This document shows positions 24,319 to 37,139 of a stretch of DNA of 64,000 nt, piece after piece. Position numbers and translations under genes: made by a program. Below the pieces are notes generated by a model that had not been told where the DNA came from, made no database searches, and saw only the letters and a list, made by a program, of their open reading frames with translations. The DNA is taken from NCBI GenBank assembly GCA_009103225.1, contig RHPI01000461.1:35978-99977 (forward strand). Direction: 5' to 3'. The DNA comes from Chlorokybus atmophyticus. Lineage: Eukaryota > Streptophyta > Chlorokybophyceae > Chlorokybales > Chlorokybaceae. The first letter of the stretch is position 1, and each line of letters opens with the position of its first letter.

Positions 24319-27300
24319 ATGGCACAGGTAAGCATGCATGAGTGTCCGGTCAAATCTTGAAGTCATATGTCTTGATTTGTCTCACTCTGAGGGAGCAGCC
24401 TCCAAGTGTTGGGCTCTAGTTGCGTGCTCAAAGCAATGCTGAAAAGCGACAGCCCTAATTACGGCATGCAACGAGTGTGTATACCGCTGCACAGCAACAT
24501 CTCAGATTCTTATGTTGGGATGGTGTTTTCGCATCAATGCGTAACGAGCATATCTAGACTTAGCAGCTTGCTGCTGGGATCGTTTTGGGACTTACGCAAG
24601 TGAAGACACAGCCTGCCTTGCTGTTGTTGCATTTCTTTTCCGCTCGGTATGCTACATGGTGAATACTGTTTTTGGCCAACAATGTTAATCTGAAGTTGTA
24701 ACAGATGTACAACTTTTCTAGCTTGCATGCTTTCGTGCCAGTTGGATTGCAGTGTCTTAATCATGCAAAGATTGGTCAAAGTCGCTATTGCGTCATTTTG
24801 CATGCAAGCTTTGCAGATAATTAGTGTGCTCAATATGGATTGTGTACAGGATGATGATGACGATGTTGTGATCGTCGACCCCGTGTGTGCCGCCGCTGAT
24901 TGGACAAACGCTCGTGCTCGAAAGCGCACTTCAAGTTACCAGCAACATGCAAGTACATCAAATGGTGCAGCGCATGTTCACTGCACAGCCAATGGTGTGC
25001 ATGCGCATGCGAATGGCCACCCGCATGCTCAGCAGCAAGCACCAGATGCTAACGGTTGGCAGCGGTTCTATCCCATCTTCTCTCAGCAAGCGCGCAACCA
25101 TACATCGCACTCAGCACACGCAATACCGATCACATCAGGTGTGTGTGAGGTTCACTCAGGTTGTGGTTGGTGCGACGAGCAGTGTGTTTGATGGAAAGGT
25201 CATCACGTGTGATTGACATGCAGGTGCTGCCAATGGCAGGCCAACAGGCAGTCAAGCAGCACGCAAAACTCCTCATGCCTCGACACCACAACAGCAAGTA
25301 CCAACAACTGCCCGCAGACCTTTTGTAACACCTTTTGCAGCTGGCTTGCATGCGGATGCACAGGTACGCCTGTTACAGGTTGTCCTACACATGACAGTGC
25401 TCTGACTTGACATAGCATAGTAACATACATGTTACATCTCGTCAGCAGCGTTTGCATGAAAACAATGGAGCCTCGTTGGCGAGCGAGTCTCAAAATAGCA
25501 CGATGTCACGGAGGCGCAAGATGGAGCATGCAGCTGCCGGGCCGACCAGATTGGGCGCCAGGACCGGTGTGCAGGTTGATACAGAAGAGTCTGAATCAGA
25601 GGACTCATATGAAACCGCAACCATGAACAGTAGCAGCAATGGCGGACGTTCAAATGGTTTTGCGCAGCGGTCTCCTGTCCCTCCTCCGGCTGATGTACAG
25701 GTGGTTGAAAATGTTGTATGTTGCAGGTGGTGTCAAAGTTGCATGTGTATGCGTGCTTATGCTTGCTGATGCAATGTTTTGCGGGCTGCGCAGGACTTGG
25801 ACAGCGATGATAGTGATTCGGACATTGCAGAAGTGAGCTTAGGAGCACAAGCAGAGCTTAAGAAGCAGTGGGAGAAAGCCAGGGAAGCCAAGGAAACCCG
25901 TGTACATCAATCACCACCAGCCCAGCACAGGTAAAGACATGCTCGCTGTTGAAAGGTGTCATGCAGTCACTGTGACATGCTTGGCGTCAAGGGAATTCCA
26001 AGACATGCACCTCATACTGTGTTTGCGCAGGCATATACTGGCATGCACCTGCAATATCACAATGAGTGCTTACACACTGTCAACTTTGCAGGTCTGACCA
26101 TGATACTCCTATGCCTGCAAGCCCGTTTATAGTGCCACCACCAGCACCAGCTTATGCACCAGCACCAGCACCAGCAGCACATGTACATGCACAAGCACAT
26201 GCCCCCGCACACGCTGCTCCTGCACCCTTCACCACAGCACATGCATTGGACTCCAAAGCCACCCCCGCGCCAGCAGTGGCGTCGACATCAGCGCAGGCGC
26301 CGGCAATGGCGGAGGCGGCTTCTCGCAGCTCCATGCCAGCTAGCATGAGCGGATACACACCGTCCCCGTCCCGCCACGCAGCACCAAGTGGAAGTGCACC
26401 TGATGAGATGAACGTGGATGCCTGGTTGAGACCGGGTGAGCCGGAAGTAATGTTGGATCGAGAGGTGCTGTTAGCGAGTGACGAAAGACGTTTGGCTGAT
26501 GAAGAGGAGTGGGAAAGGCGCCGGATAGAAATACAGCGACAGGTGTGTTCATGTGCAGAGTGATACTCTTGCAATTTCAGTGCGTGGTCTGCTCCTCTGC
26601 CGTCCGCGATGTTTCACACGTTGGTTTCTCTTGTAGGCTGAAGAAGTGCAGCAGCTTCGAAAGAGGAAAAAGGCCGAGGCTGAGAGGAATCGACAGATGG
26701 CCGAGCGACAGGAGCAAAGGCTGCTCGAGTATAGACAACAAGTTGCCAAGGTGCAGCATAACAAAAGCTCGTATTAGCTTCTACAAGCTTCTTGCAAACC
26801 AAAGCTTATATGCCATGCTGTAATCCATACCATACTGTGCTGTACTTCAATGTTGCTACTGTAATTGTTGACTATACTCTGTACTGTAGTATGCTTTCCA
26901 ACTGTACTAGACTATGCTTTCATCACGTTGTTGGCTCATTTTCACCTCTGTTAGGCTGCGAATGAAAATGATACGCGGGAGCGGATACGAAGCAGCGTGC
27001 TGGCCGACCTCAAGCGCAGGACAGAACGCTGCTACGACCTTGCGGGAGTGCTCCGAGCATTGGGTATCCCTGTCGAGGGCGGTCCACTACCCACCAAACA
27101 GCAGGTACCTTGTCACATGCGCGTACACGTGTTGGTGTTAACTCGCATACAGTGTCACGCATGGTGCTTTTGGGATTGAGTTGGGTTATAGGCTAAGCTG
27201 CCCGCAGTCTGACTACTTTTCATTCCATGACAGTTGCAATCTGGGTTCAAGAAGGCTCTGTTGAAATTCCATCCCGATCGTCATAAAGGCGAGTTGCAAG

Positions 27301-27365
27301 ACCAAGTGCGCGCGGAAGAGTGTTTCAAGCTGATCAAGCGATGGCAACAGAAACAGCCGTTGTAG
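24319..27365 (+). CDS. Large protein with C-terminal J domain
   Basis: Nine exons (24319-24327, 24850-25138, 25224-25363, 25446-25700, 25794-25930, 26092-26542, 26637-26750, 26955-27104, 27234-27365) join in phase to 558 residues. The first exon codes only three residues. A short acidic DDDDDVVIVD motif at the start resembles a SUMO-interacting or acidic patch. Residues to about 370 are low-complexity, rich in His/Ala/Gln, Ser and Pro/Ala. A basic, Glu/Arg/Gln-rich coiled coil follows (about 390-455). The C-terminal 75 residues form a J domain: a helix with YDLAGVLRALGI, then KKALLKFHPDRH with the HPD tripeptide, and a last helix with AEECFKLIKRW. The HPD motif is what stimulates Hsp70 ATPase activity. 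C-terminal J domains of this sort, with AEE-x-FKLI, occur in plant proteins of unknown role. The partner Hsp70 and cell location are not shown by the sequence. Confidence 0.85.
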
Positions 27366-28494
27366 CGCTGAGTGTAGCCTCTATAGCCTACTATAGCCGT
27401 ATCTCTGTATGTACATATTGTATAAGGCCGAGCTGGCTGGTATATTGCTGGTGATTCACATTGAGGGTGATAAGGTCTATGATTGGGCCAGTTGTACCCT
27501 TGTTGTGCGCATCAGGCAGTCGTGCCTTGCACTGCTGCATGCCGGACACGGCTTGGCAATCTCTCTCACTCTATACTATGTCAAACGGTCACAAGGTCCC
27601 AGTGTCATAACGCTAACTCAACAACAGCTTAGCAATGCCACTTCAAATCTAGGTATAGGTCACTGCAGAAAACAATAAATGGACCGTTGGACATGCACAC
27701 AGCGTTGGCAATATGATGATGGGAAGTAGAGGTTAAAGGGTCATGCTGCAGTGTAGAGAAGAGAGTGGTCATGGTACTACCACCGTTTGCCAAGCTAGAT
27801 GGTTGTTGTTAGTAGGTGTCGCTTTCAACTAGAATGCACTTTATAGCAGCCTTGCCTGAAGCACCTCAGCAGCAAAGGGTGAGATCTTTGTACCTGGCAA
27901 CTTCTTGTCATTATGTTGTGCTATTGTGTGCTTAAGCAATGGAGCATAGTGTCATTGACGTTGATTGCATTATCCAGTCCAAGCGCCTGCACAGCTATCT
28001 GCTCGCATGTCAAGTACAAAGCAGGTAACCGCACGGCATTCTGCATAGGCACAAGGAGCAAGTCGAATCAGGTTCTCGTGTCTCTGCATATGCTGCATGT
28101 CTGTGCAGCAGAAACATGTGTGCGTCAACAATGCTTGTGCGTACACCCACACACTTGTGCACGCATGCGCATACAAGCGCTTATCAGCACTTTGCAAGCA
28201 GCCACAATCAATTTGCTGTTGACCCAAACCAACTTGGTATTGGTATTGGGAGCTTCCACAAAACGAGCGCAATCATGCGCGACCACGCTCGCTTATGCAC
28301 ATATATATGATGCCTCGTGTGTGTGTACCATGCACTGCTCCTGCTGACAAGGCTGACAAGGCTGTCAAAAAGCCCCTAACTATGCACACTCACTGCGTTT
28401 TCGTCAAACACACGACGTGCATCTCAGTCTCATGGTAGTTGTGTTGGGTCGGTGAATTGATGTGAGGGAGTCATTGGTCATTCACACATCACAG
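27366..28494. other. Intergenic space between converging genes
   Basis: About 1.1 kb without a supported exon. It contains the 3' flanks of the J-domain gene and the acyl-transferase gene. The part next to the transferase (about 28345-28494) is similar to the 3' flanks of the duplicated copies at 34.1, 50.8 and 58.4 kb, which shows the duplications carried 3' untranslated sequence. Confidence 0.5.
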
Positions 28495-29629
28495 TCAACC
28501 GGAGATGTTGGTGAATCCCTTCCACACGCTCTGGTCCATGCGCTTGACCATGGCCTTGATCTGCTGGCCGGGACCCACCTCGAACATGTCCTTCTTGCCG
28601 GCCTGGATGAGGGACTTGAGGGTGGACTCCCACTGGACGGGCTCGACCAACTGCACAAGACAGACTAGTCAAGACATTCACAGGCAACGCAGGGAGACTG
28701 ACACGCATGCATCGCGGTGCGTGCACACTGCGATGCATCTGTGTCACTCTCTTGTCTGCGTGCGCGCACATGTTTGCGTGTGTTGCGCATGCATGTGCCT
28801 TCCAAAAAGTCTGCTCCACCAGCACATATAGGCCATTGGCAACTACCGATGTGTGGCATGCACAAGACACACACACACACATACCATACCTGTCTGGCCA
28901 GCAATTCGGGTATGCTCTTCCCGTCCGGGAACGGTTTCCCCGTCACGTTGCTGTAGACGGGGATCGCGGGATCGTGCCACGTAACCGCTGACAGCGCCTT
29001 GGACAACGCCTCACTCGCGGGACGCATCAGGGAAGTGTGGAAACCGCCACTGACCTGGTGTGTGTGGGGGGGGGGGGACACAGAGACACATATAAGCACA
29101 TGTCCACATGGGAACAATGTTCGTGGGAAGGTGGTGTGGTGGAGTTGATGTGCAGTGTGGCTTCGCACACACCTCTAGGAGAGTTGCGCGAATGGCGCCC
29201 TTCTGTATCGCCAGCTTGCCAAAGGCATCCAGCGCAGCCTGCGCAGGTGGTTGCAAGTGTCAACACATTAATTGTCGTTGCTGTTGTTGTAGTTGCTACT
29301 GTTTTTGTGTCAACGAGACGCACACCTTGTGTCCTGAGACGACTCTGCCTTGCGGGAAGAGGTAGTTGGCGACCTCGAGCACGGTGTCCGCGGGGAGGCT
29401 CTTCTTCGCCTGTGTGTGTAGACATTGCATGTTGGGTGTACCACCACCAACCACAGCAACAACAACAACAACAACAACATCACACACCTGGTCAATGAGT
29501 GGGCGTATGTCGGCGTCATCGAGGCCGATGACCGAGAGCATCTTGTGCGGGCGGCCGAGCTGCGCCGCCGCCGCCATGCTCTCAGCACGCACCTTGACAA
29601 GCTGCAACAGCAACAAAAATGGTAAGGAC

Positions 29630-29665
<36 letters not shown>

Positions 29666-30166
29666 GTACACATACCTTGAGGGCGTCCTCGAAGGAAAGA
29701 GCGCCCGCGAACACGAGCGCCGGGTACTCGCCCAACGACAGACCCGCCGCGGCGCTGCATCGCTCGATCTCCACGGGCCTGTCGGCCTGTGCCAACGCCA
29801 CACAAGTCAACATGTGTGCGTGTGTCTGTGACAAGTGCTTGCAACACCTTTTACTCATGCACACACACTCCCTCACCTTGATCAGTTCGACGGCTGCGAG
29901 TGCGGCGATGAGCAGCGCGGGCTGCGCGTACTTGGTGTCGTTGAGCTGGTCAAGGGGACCCTTCGCGATCAGCTTCTCGATGTCGTAGCCCAGAACCTCC
30001 TTGGCTCTGGACAGCATGGACTTCACCGCGGGGAGACGCAAACTCTCCTGAGACATCATGCAACAAAGAACACATGATGTGAGATAGTCACTCGTTTGTC
30101 AGAGGAACAGGTTTTGTCTTCCTGCTCTCTGGGAGAACCCAACAACACATGCTCAGATGCACGCGT

Positions 30167-30213
<47 letters not shown>

Positions 30214-31359
30214 AAAAATCTTCACCACCTTCAGCATGCCGATCGCTTGTGACCCCTGCCCCGGAAACAGAAACGCCACCGGACTGGCCATATCCTTCGG
30301 CCCAACCTTCACACTATCCCCACCACTGTTGCCAACACCATTGTCGTTCTCCCCCTTCTTCCCTTCCATCTGTTCCCTCCACGCCTTGACCTCCTCCTCC
30401 TCCTTCCTCCTCAGCTCAATCTCCGGATACGGGTGCTTATACTCCTTGTCCCACTTCTTGATGGTATCCAGCCCATAGTCATGGAGTGCCCACCAGTCGC
30501 CGATGTCTTCATGGGGGTCCCTCACCTTGGGTGTGGAGGAGTGCTTGGCGTCGAGGGACTTGAGAGAGGATTGGATGGAAGGGTTCCATTGGAGCTGAAA
30601 GGGGAGGTTCTCCCCAGGGTGGATGTAAGGGTCGTAGTCTTTGGTCTTGAGGGTGGGGTCGGCGCCTTGGGACTGAGGGGGTGGGTGGGTGGGTGGGTGG
30701 TGGATGAGAATATTTAGCAAGGAAAGATATGTGTGTCACTGACTCTTACCAGGAGGTACTCGTAGCATTCGATGTAGCCATCGATGTGAGCCAAGTAGGC
30801 GCAACGGTGGAGAGCGGTCAGGCCGTTGGGATCCCTCTGCACACACAATGCCTCCCATCAACATCATTAACACACAACGACGATAGCTACAATGGCCACC
30901 ACCACCACCACAACAACGAGTATGGTTTTGTTGTGAAGGGGCCAGGGGGAGGAGACAGTGCTGATGTTACAACAAGATCAATCGCAGCACAGCCGTGTTG
31001 TTGCAACAGCAACAACAATGCACTGCAACTGATGACGGTTGGGTTTGAGTTGGGAAGGGGGAGAGGCGAGGCGGGGGAAGGGGGGGAGTGTCACAATGCT
31101 GCTGTTGTAGGGGAGAACGAACCTGGTTGACATCGGCGCCTAGGGCGAGTAGGTGCACGATCATGTCAATCTGCTTGGACGTGGCAGCAAAGTGTATGGG
31201 CCCCCCCGCTCCGCAATCCTGCGTGACATAGTACTCGTCGTCCTTCATGATCTTCGCCAGGCCCTCCGGGTCCGCCTTCCTCACCACGCTGAAGAACTCG
31301 AACGGAGTGTGCTGGAGTTTGGGAGGGAACCGACCCGTGTAACGCATGTCCCTCGGCAT
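28495..31359 (-). CDS. Ankyrin repeat plus malonyl-CoA:ACP transacylase (FabD-like)
   Basis: Ten exons on the minus strand (31359-31123, 30836-30750, 30672-30229, 30047-29877, 29786-29676, 29601-29488, 29409-29326, 29238-29173, 29054-28890, 28650-28495), every intron in phase 0, 544 residues. Residues about 50-115 contain two ankyrin-like repeats (GGPIHFAA, LLALGADVN, GLTALHRCAYL, LLSQGADP). A charged linker follows. From about 238 the protein is a malonyl-CoA:ACP transacylase: FLFPGQGSQ; GLSLGEY with nucleophile Ser330; an Arg in LVKVRAESM (355) for the malonyl carboxylate; GGFHTSLM with catalytic His444; PVYSNV; EPVQWE and VGPGQQ near the end. It should load malonyl groups onto acyl carrier protein for fatty acid synthesis in plastid or mitochondrion. 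An in-frame upstream ATG (31632) would add an Arg/Ser-rich leader that could be a transit peptide; I give the shorter form. This is the only intact copy of the gene in the window. Confidence 0.9.
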
Positions 31360-31639
31360 GGCTGCTGACCGACTTGTCCTACGGCACCGCCGCCGCCGCC
31401 GCCGCCGTGTGGTTGTTGCATGCGGCCAAGTGCCTGGCCGCAGTGTGTCACATGCACAGGGCGAGAAAGGCTCGATATCGGATCCTGGTAGGGGGTTAGG
31501 AAGTTTGTCCGGAGTGCTGGTGCGATATCGGGCTCCGCAACTAGCACCCGTTACGTAGCAAAGGGCGCGAGAGGAGAGGTCGCCGATCGACTTCCCTTTC
31601 CCCCTCATCATGATGTCATTTAAAGTCGACACTGGTGTA

Positions 31640-32830
31640 CCACGCTATATGTCATGTGAATGGTGACTGACCATTGCTGAGGTTTTACTTGCGATTTATA
31701 CTTCTATTCGTTTTAGGAGCTTAGAATATTCTGCTAATTGTACGAAGCACTGGTTGCATGCCAATAACATGTCATTTAACGCTTATACTATGAGAAAGTT
31801 TTTTAACTCGTTACAAGTGACTCAACCATTGTGAGGACATTATGGCTGCTAGATTATGTGACTCACATAAGTTGTGTAATATATTTCTTGCGTTGACATG
31901 ATATATATACATATATGGAAGAACATGACAATACAATATATATTCTGATAACGCTAAAAGCGCCACGTAATGTAGTTGGAGTCATTGTGCAATGTTCGTA
32001 TATAGTTATATTATACATATGCTATGGTATCGCGCGTACCCATTTTCAAGACAATTTACGTTATTCCAAAATAACCAAATACAATGAGGTAAATTGCTGA
32101 CTTGCTCACACAGCACATTGCGAAGTGAGTGTGATCAACATAAGCATGGCACTATAACTACTACTATGACAATTAAAATACTCAACGTTTGCATTATATA
32201 GCAAAGCAATGTTATAAGTACATTCACATTGCAATGTAATGTATATTAAGATTACTTTACATAAAGTACACAATATGACATTGACTGATTTGCTTTCACC
32301 ATATTAAAAGCTGACGGTAATGTACCGCCACAGCTGTAGCATGGTGCAATACCTCAATGTGATGAGCGTCATTATACTCATGTTGCAATTGATTTTTGCA
32401 ATTCACAAACAAACGGTGGTGTAATACATGCGTGAGTTAAATATTATCAAAAGACAACATGCAGCAGTGCCACATGTAACATGCGTATTACGTTGCCGGC
32501 ATGATGTGAGTACTACTCTATTGCGATGGACGTGATGGAAATAATGCACGGGCCGCAACATCTTGCCATATGAGTAGCGCAATACAAGTCAACTTTTACA
32601 GCTTGTCAACACTTGTTATGGAAAGTTGTTGGTGGATTTATTGATGAAACTCGTACAGTCATACGAGCATGGTTTTCGCATGTGCAATGCTGTCAAACGC
32701 AAACATGTGATGAGTATGCTCGTGGGTTAAGATAAACTAATATAACACACGTATAATTACGTTATCAACTTGTCCCTTACATACATCATAATGATTCATT
32801 TTACAAAACGTACCAAGCTGCTCTTATAAT
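31640..32830. other. AT-rich gene-free stretch
   Basis: Base composition shifts clearly to A+T here, with TATA- and TTATA-rich runs (for example 31890-31925 and 32170-32290), unlike the roughly balanced DNA on either side. No reading frame or repeat structure was recognised. It could be an old non-coding insertion, a matrix-attachment-like region or an unrecognised element. Confidence 0.5.
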
Positions 32831-34094
32831 AATATCACTTATTTATGATTTGGTCGGCTTTGCAAACTTATGCACAAGCAGGGATTTGTAGGATGTCCTG
32901 CCAGTACCACCCGTAAATCACGCATTTGATGTTGCCGCTCAATGCTAAGGGAGGAGAGGATGGCCATTAGCCTCACCACGCAGCGCAAGCCCCAAGGACA
33001 AATGCCGAGCACACCCACAACACCATAGTACCACACCCCATTGTGCGTGGTATTGTGACGACCTGAAGGGATGAGGTGGAGAGCCTCGGCAGCATTTAAC
33101 CGTTAGCTGCTAAACCAAGCACCCCACGCATGATTGGCCCTCTTGCAAGGCGAACACACACTGATTAATGTACTCCTCTCCACTTAAGGATGCAACTTAG
33201 CATTTATACCACTGCTCTCCCATCCTGACACACAGGATATCCACCTAGGCCTTTGTCACTATGCGCTGACCTTGCTCCTCATTGAAACCGTTGGCAACAA
33301 CTTTACCTCGGTAGCATTAACCCCCTTGATCTGTAGCAGTTATAATTCCACCTCGGAACTAAGGAAGTAGGCTGTCCGATAGCCCATATTGTAACTTAGG
33401 GCCCTATACACTTGCATGCGGATTGCCCATAGGCATCATTTGCGGGTGTCACATCAATAGCAAACTGCACTACCACAATTTGAATGCAAATCATATGGTT
33501 TGCCAACGTGGCTTACTGTCTTGCTACTGCCGATCTTATAGCTACTCACCATGCGACACTCATGGCTCTCATGCCATGAGCATCGATGCACTTCGTGCTA
33601 TAGCCCTCATCATTGCCTTGCGGTTTCTATACCCAAGGCTCATAGGCTCAAGAACGGACCGCATGAGAGTACACCATAAGCACTACACACGCTTATAACA
33701 TTGAACATCCCACTTGATCTCTATTCAATGTCAATATCAGGAACAAGTACTAACTTTCGCCAGCCCCGTAGGCGTGACAGCAACCTCATTATGACAAGCC
33801 ATGAGACACTATCCTATTGTTTATACGTTACGCGTGCCTTGGGTTGATAAGCTTGTTGCCGCAGGTGATACATGTCATGGCAATACTGTCACGACAATGG
33901 TAGTAACCATCTTGTTGGGGCTACTATCTCTTGTTCACCGCTTGATCTAACATGCCCTACCTTTACAGTCATTCATACCCTGATCAGATCGCTCTTGAAG
34001 TACGCAGCTCACTTGGGCTGTACGATCAGCACTTAAGTCAGGCGCAAACCAAGCACGCGCATGCGTTCGCGCGAGCGTGCGTGCGTTGTACAAT
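32831..34094. other. Unassigned sequence
   Basis: Composition returns to near balanced. Short frames exist on both strands, some of fairly normal amino-acid makeup (for example minus 32839-33036 and plus 33423-33698), but none joins into a plausible gene and I recognise no domain. A decayed mobile element is possible; I see no terminal repeats to prove it. Confidence 0.3.
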
Positions 34095-36620
34095 GCCCCT
34101 AATGACAGGATTGTCCAAAAGCCCACAACTATGCACACTCAGATTGCAATCTTGCGTTGGTAACTTGATGTGAGCAAGTCGTTGGTGAGGTTCTTCCACA
34201 CGGTCTGATCCACGTGCTTGACCATGGCCTTGATCTGCTGGCGACCACCTTGAACATCTCCTTCTTGCCGGCCTGATGAGCGCCTTGAGAGTGGACTCCC
34301 ACTAGACGGGCTTAATCAACCGCGCATGACACAGTCAGAGTGGTAGATACTGTCACACGATGCATGCGGGGAGGAGAGTACAGGCATTGCACGCAGTTGT
34401 GCACACTGACATGCATGTGTGTCACATTCGTGCGTGTGCATGTGCGCACGTGCGTATGCATGGCAAGCATACATGCACGGGTGCGCGCGCAAGCTTTGCC
34501 CACTGAGTCGCTCAGTGCATTAGTGCGTGTGCACTGTGCACACGCACGCACGCATAGGCGTGACTGCAAGGGCGCGTATCCTTGGTACGCTTAACGCACC
34601 TGTTTCATACGCGCTTGCAGTCACTGTTGTACGGTGCATGCGACACCGCAATGACAACAGCAGCCCACACAAGTCCATAATTCTGTCCATCCCGCACCTG
34701 CCTCAACAGCAGTTCCGGAATGCATATGCTCTTCATGTCGGAAACGCTTTTCCGTGACGTTGCTGTAGATGGGGACGACAGGATCTTTCCGCCACAATCA
34801 ATCACAGCGCGACAAGAGACTTGTTCGCGGGATGCATCAGAGACGTGTGGAAACTGTCGCTCACCTGCGGGTATGGTTACATGTGTGCGTGAGCGCGTGG
34901 ATACATACGAATACACACGCTCCACATGCACGTGCACATGCCCACAGGCGTATATGTGTGTGTTGGTATGAGTTTGTGTATGTGTACCCACGTACAAGTG
35001 TTGGCATGTATGTGTGTGTGCTCGTATGTGGTTGAGAGCATGTCAACTCCGCATTGCACACCGCCAGATCAGTAGCACACATGGCGCCTTTCTGCGTGCT
35101 ACTCTTCTGGCCAACTTGCCAAGGCATCCATAGCGGCCTACGCATAGTTAAGAGATTGTACACATTACTTAATGCCATCGTTATGGCAGTGGTAGTGGTG
35201 GAAGAGAGGTGGTTGGCGACCGCAAGGATGGTGTCCGCGGGGAGACTCTTCTCTGCCTGTGGATGACGTTTGCCTGTGAGGTGTAGCAACAACAACAACA
35301 GCAACGACAATAACCACAACAACTACCTTGCACACACCTGGTCAGTGAGAGGGCGTACGTCGGCATCGTCCAGGCCAAAAGCCTCTCGCGCTGCCGCCAC
35401 TTGCTTTCCACACGCGCCTTCACCAGCTGCAAGAGCAACAAGGAATGGTTGGAACACACACACAAATACACACACCCGCGCACACGCATGCGCAGACGCA
35501 TGCACACACGTGTGTACTCATAACCGAACATGCACACGCATACGTACACATGTGCGTATGCCTGCATGCAGCCACATACGCCCACAACAGCGCATACACG
35601 CACGTGTACCTAGAAGGCCACAAGTACACAAGTACACCCACCCTGAGGGCACCCTTGAATGACAGCGCGCCCGCGAACACGAGCGCCAGGTACTCGCCCA
35701 GCGACAGACCCGCCGCGGCACTGCACCTTGGTCTCCACCAGCTTTCGGCCTGCAACACACACAAGTCAACATGCAAGTGTGAGAGAGGCGTAGGATGCGC
35801 GCGTGATTGTGTCCGCGTGCATGTATCTGTGTGTTGGTGCATGTGTCTGGGTGCGTGCTTGCTCCGATGTGTATATGTGTTCTTGTGTGTGTCAACCAGT
35901 GGTCCATCGCATCAACCGATGCACACAACCCCTTGCCTTGATCTGCTCAAAGGGGGTGAGGGCGGCGAGCTGCGCGTACTTGGTGTCGTTGAGCTGGTCG
36001 TCCGCAATCAGCTTTGTTTTTGTCATAGCCAACAACCTCCTTGGCCTCGGCAAGCATGGCCTTCACCGCAGGGAGCCTCAACTCTCTTGAAGGCACACAA
36101 GCACCAACGTGCACGCACACAGTGTGAGCGAACCACCAACACCCTCCAAAGAGCTCCTAATCTCCCTCACAACACCATCTCCCATGCACGCACAATGAGC
36201 ATACCGATTGCTTGGGACCTCCGCCCTGAACACAGGAATGCGAGTGGGCTGGAGAGGTCTTTGGGTAGTGCCGCAGTATTGTTGCCATTGCTGTTGCCAA
36301 AATTGTCATCCACCTTCTTCCCCTCCATCTGCGCCCTCCAGGCTGGGAGCTCCTCCTTCTCAGCTCCAGGTAGGGATGCTTATAGTCCTTGTTCCATGCC
36401 TTAAGGATGTGCCAGCCCATAGTCGTGGAGTGCACAGCAGTCGCCCAATGTCCTCGTGGGGATCCCTCACCTTGTCCGCAACGGCATACTTGGTGTCAAG
36501 AGACTTGAGCTTGGCCTAGACTTGAGCTAGGCCTGGACGACTCCACTGAAGATGCCAGAGGAGGTTCTCAACAGGGTAGATGTAAGGGTCATAGAGTTCG
36601 TCTTGGTGGGGTCAGCGCCT
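34095..36620 (-). pseudogene. Acyl-transferase pseudogene, copy 1 (no ankyrin exons)
   Basis: Degraded minus-strand copy of exons 3 to 10 of the intact gene at 28.5-31.4 kb, in the same order with recognisable introns and 3' flank. Recognisable pieces are exon 3 (about 36620-36193), 4 (36080-35935), 5 (35755-35642), 6 (35430-35337), 7 (35265-35207), 8 (35145-35062), 9 (34865-34692) and 10 (34312-34181). Several frameshifts are present; the GQGSQ oxyanion-hole motif is read as GRRSQ. The ankyrin exons 1 and 2 are missing. A (CAA)n tract marks the left boundary of exon 3, as in the intron of the parent gene. It lies 520 bases downstream of ATPase paralogue 1 in the same orientation, the arrangement repeated at 45.6 and 52.9 kb. 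Confidence 0.85.
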
Positions 36621-37139
36621 TCTCTAGCAACAACAACAACAGCAACAACAACAACAAAAACCGATGGTTTTGTTGCAACAGTTACCGGGTACTTATTGCA
36701 AAGGGGTAGGAGAAAGGGGCTAGGGGGGCAGTGCTTTGACTGTTATTGTCACTGTTGCAGCACTAACATCAATCACTCTTGTTATTGTCGCTGCAACTCC
36801 AGCATATTGACACAACAACAACTACACTGACTGTTGGTCTAAGGAGGTTCAATCTAAGGAGGGTCTAAGGAGAAGCGGGAGACGGGGCAAGGGGTGTTGT
36901 CAATGATGCACGCAACTCACTTTATAATTTACAATTGTAAATGGATGTACCCAACGTCAATGGCTCTACATATGTCATTGCACATTACACAGTAAAATAC
37001 ACACAAACAACACAACAAGCACTCGCTTCAATCACACCTCACCCCTTGATTTGAGCGGAGATGACTTTCAGCCAAGGCTGCTGTGAAGCAGTTGATGGGA
37101 GCAGAAACCTAACAACATCCATGTGATGCTGCCAATAGC
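36621..37139. other. Spacer between ATPase paralogue 1 and its acyl-transferase pseudogene
   Basis: Contains a (CAA)n tract, a G-rich block (about 36705-36735) and sequence shared with the equivalent spacers at 47.7-48.2 and 55.35-55.8 kb (the conserved word order includes a CAGCACTG...GTTGTTGCA region). No coding potential seen. Confidence 0.5.

Noticed and set aside
32839-33698. Possible retrotransposon or organelle rRNA insertion
   Set aside because: I could find no RT, integrase or RNase H motif, no long terminal repeats, and no rRNA signature I could recognise; left as unassigned.
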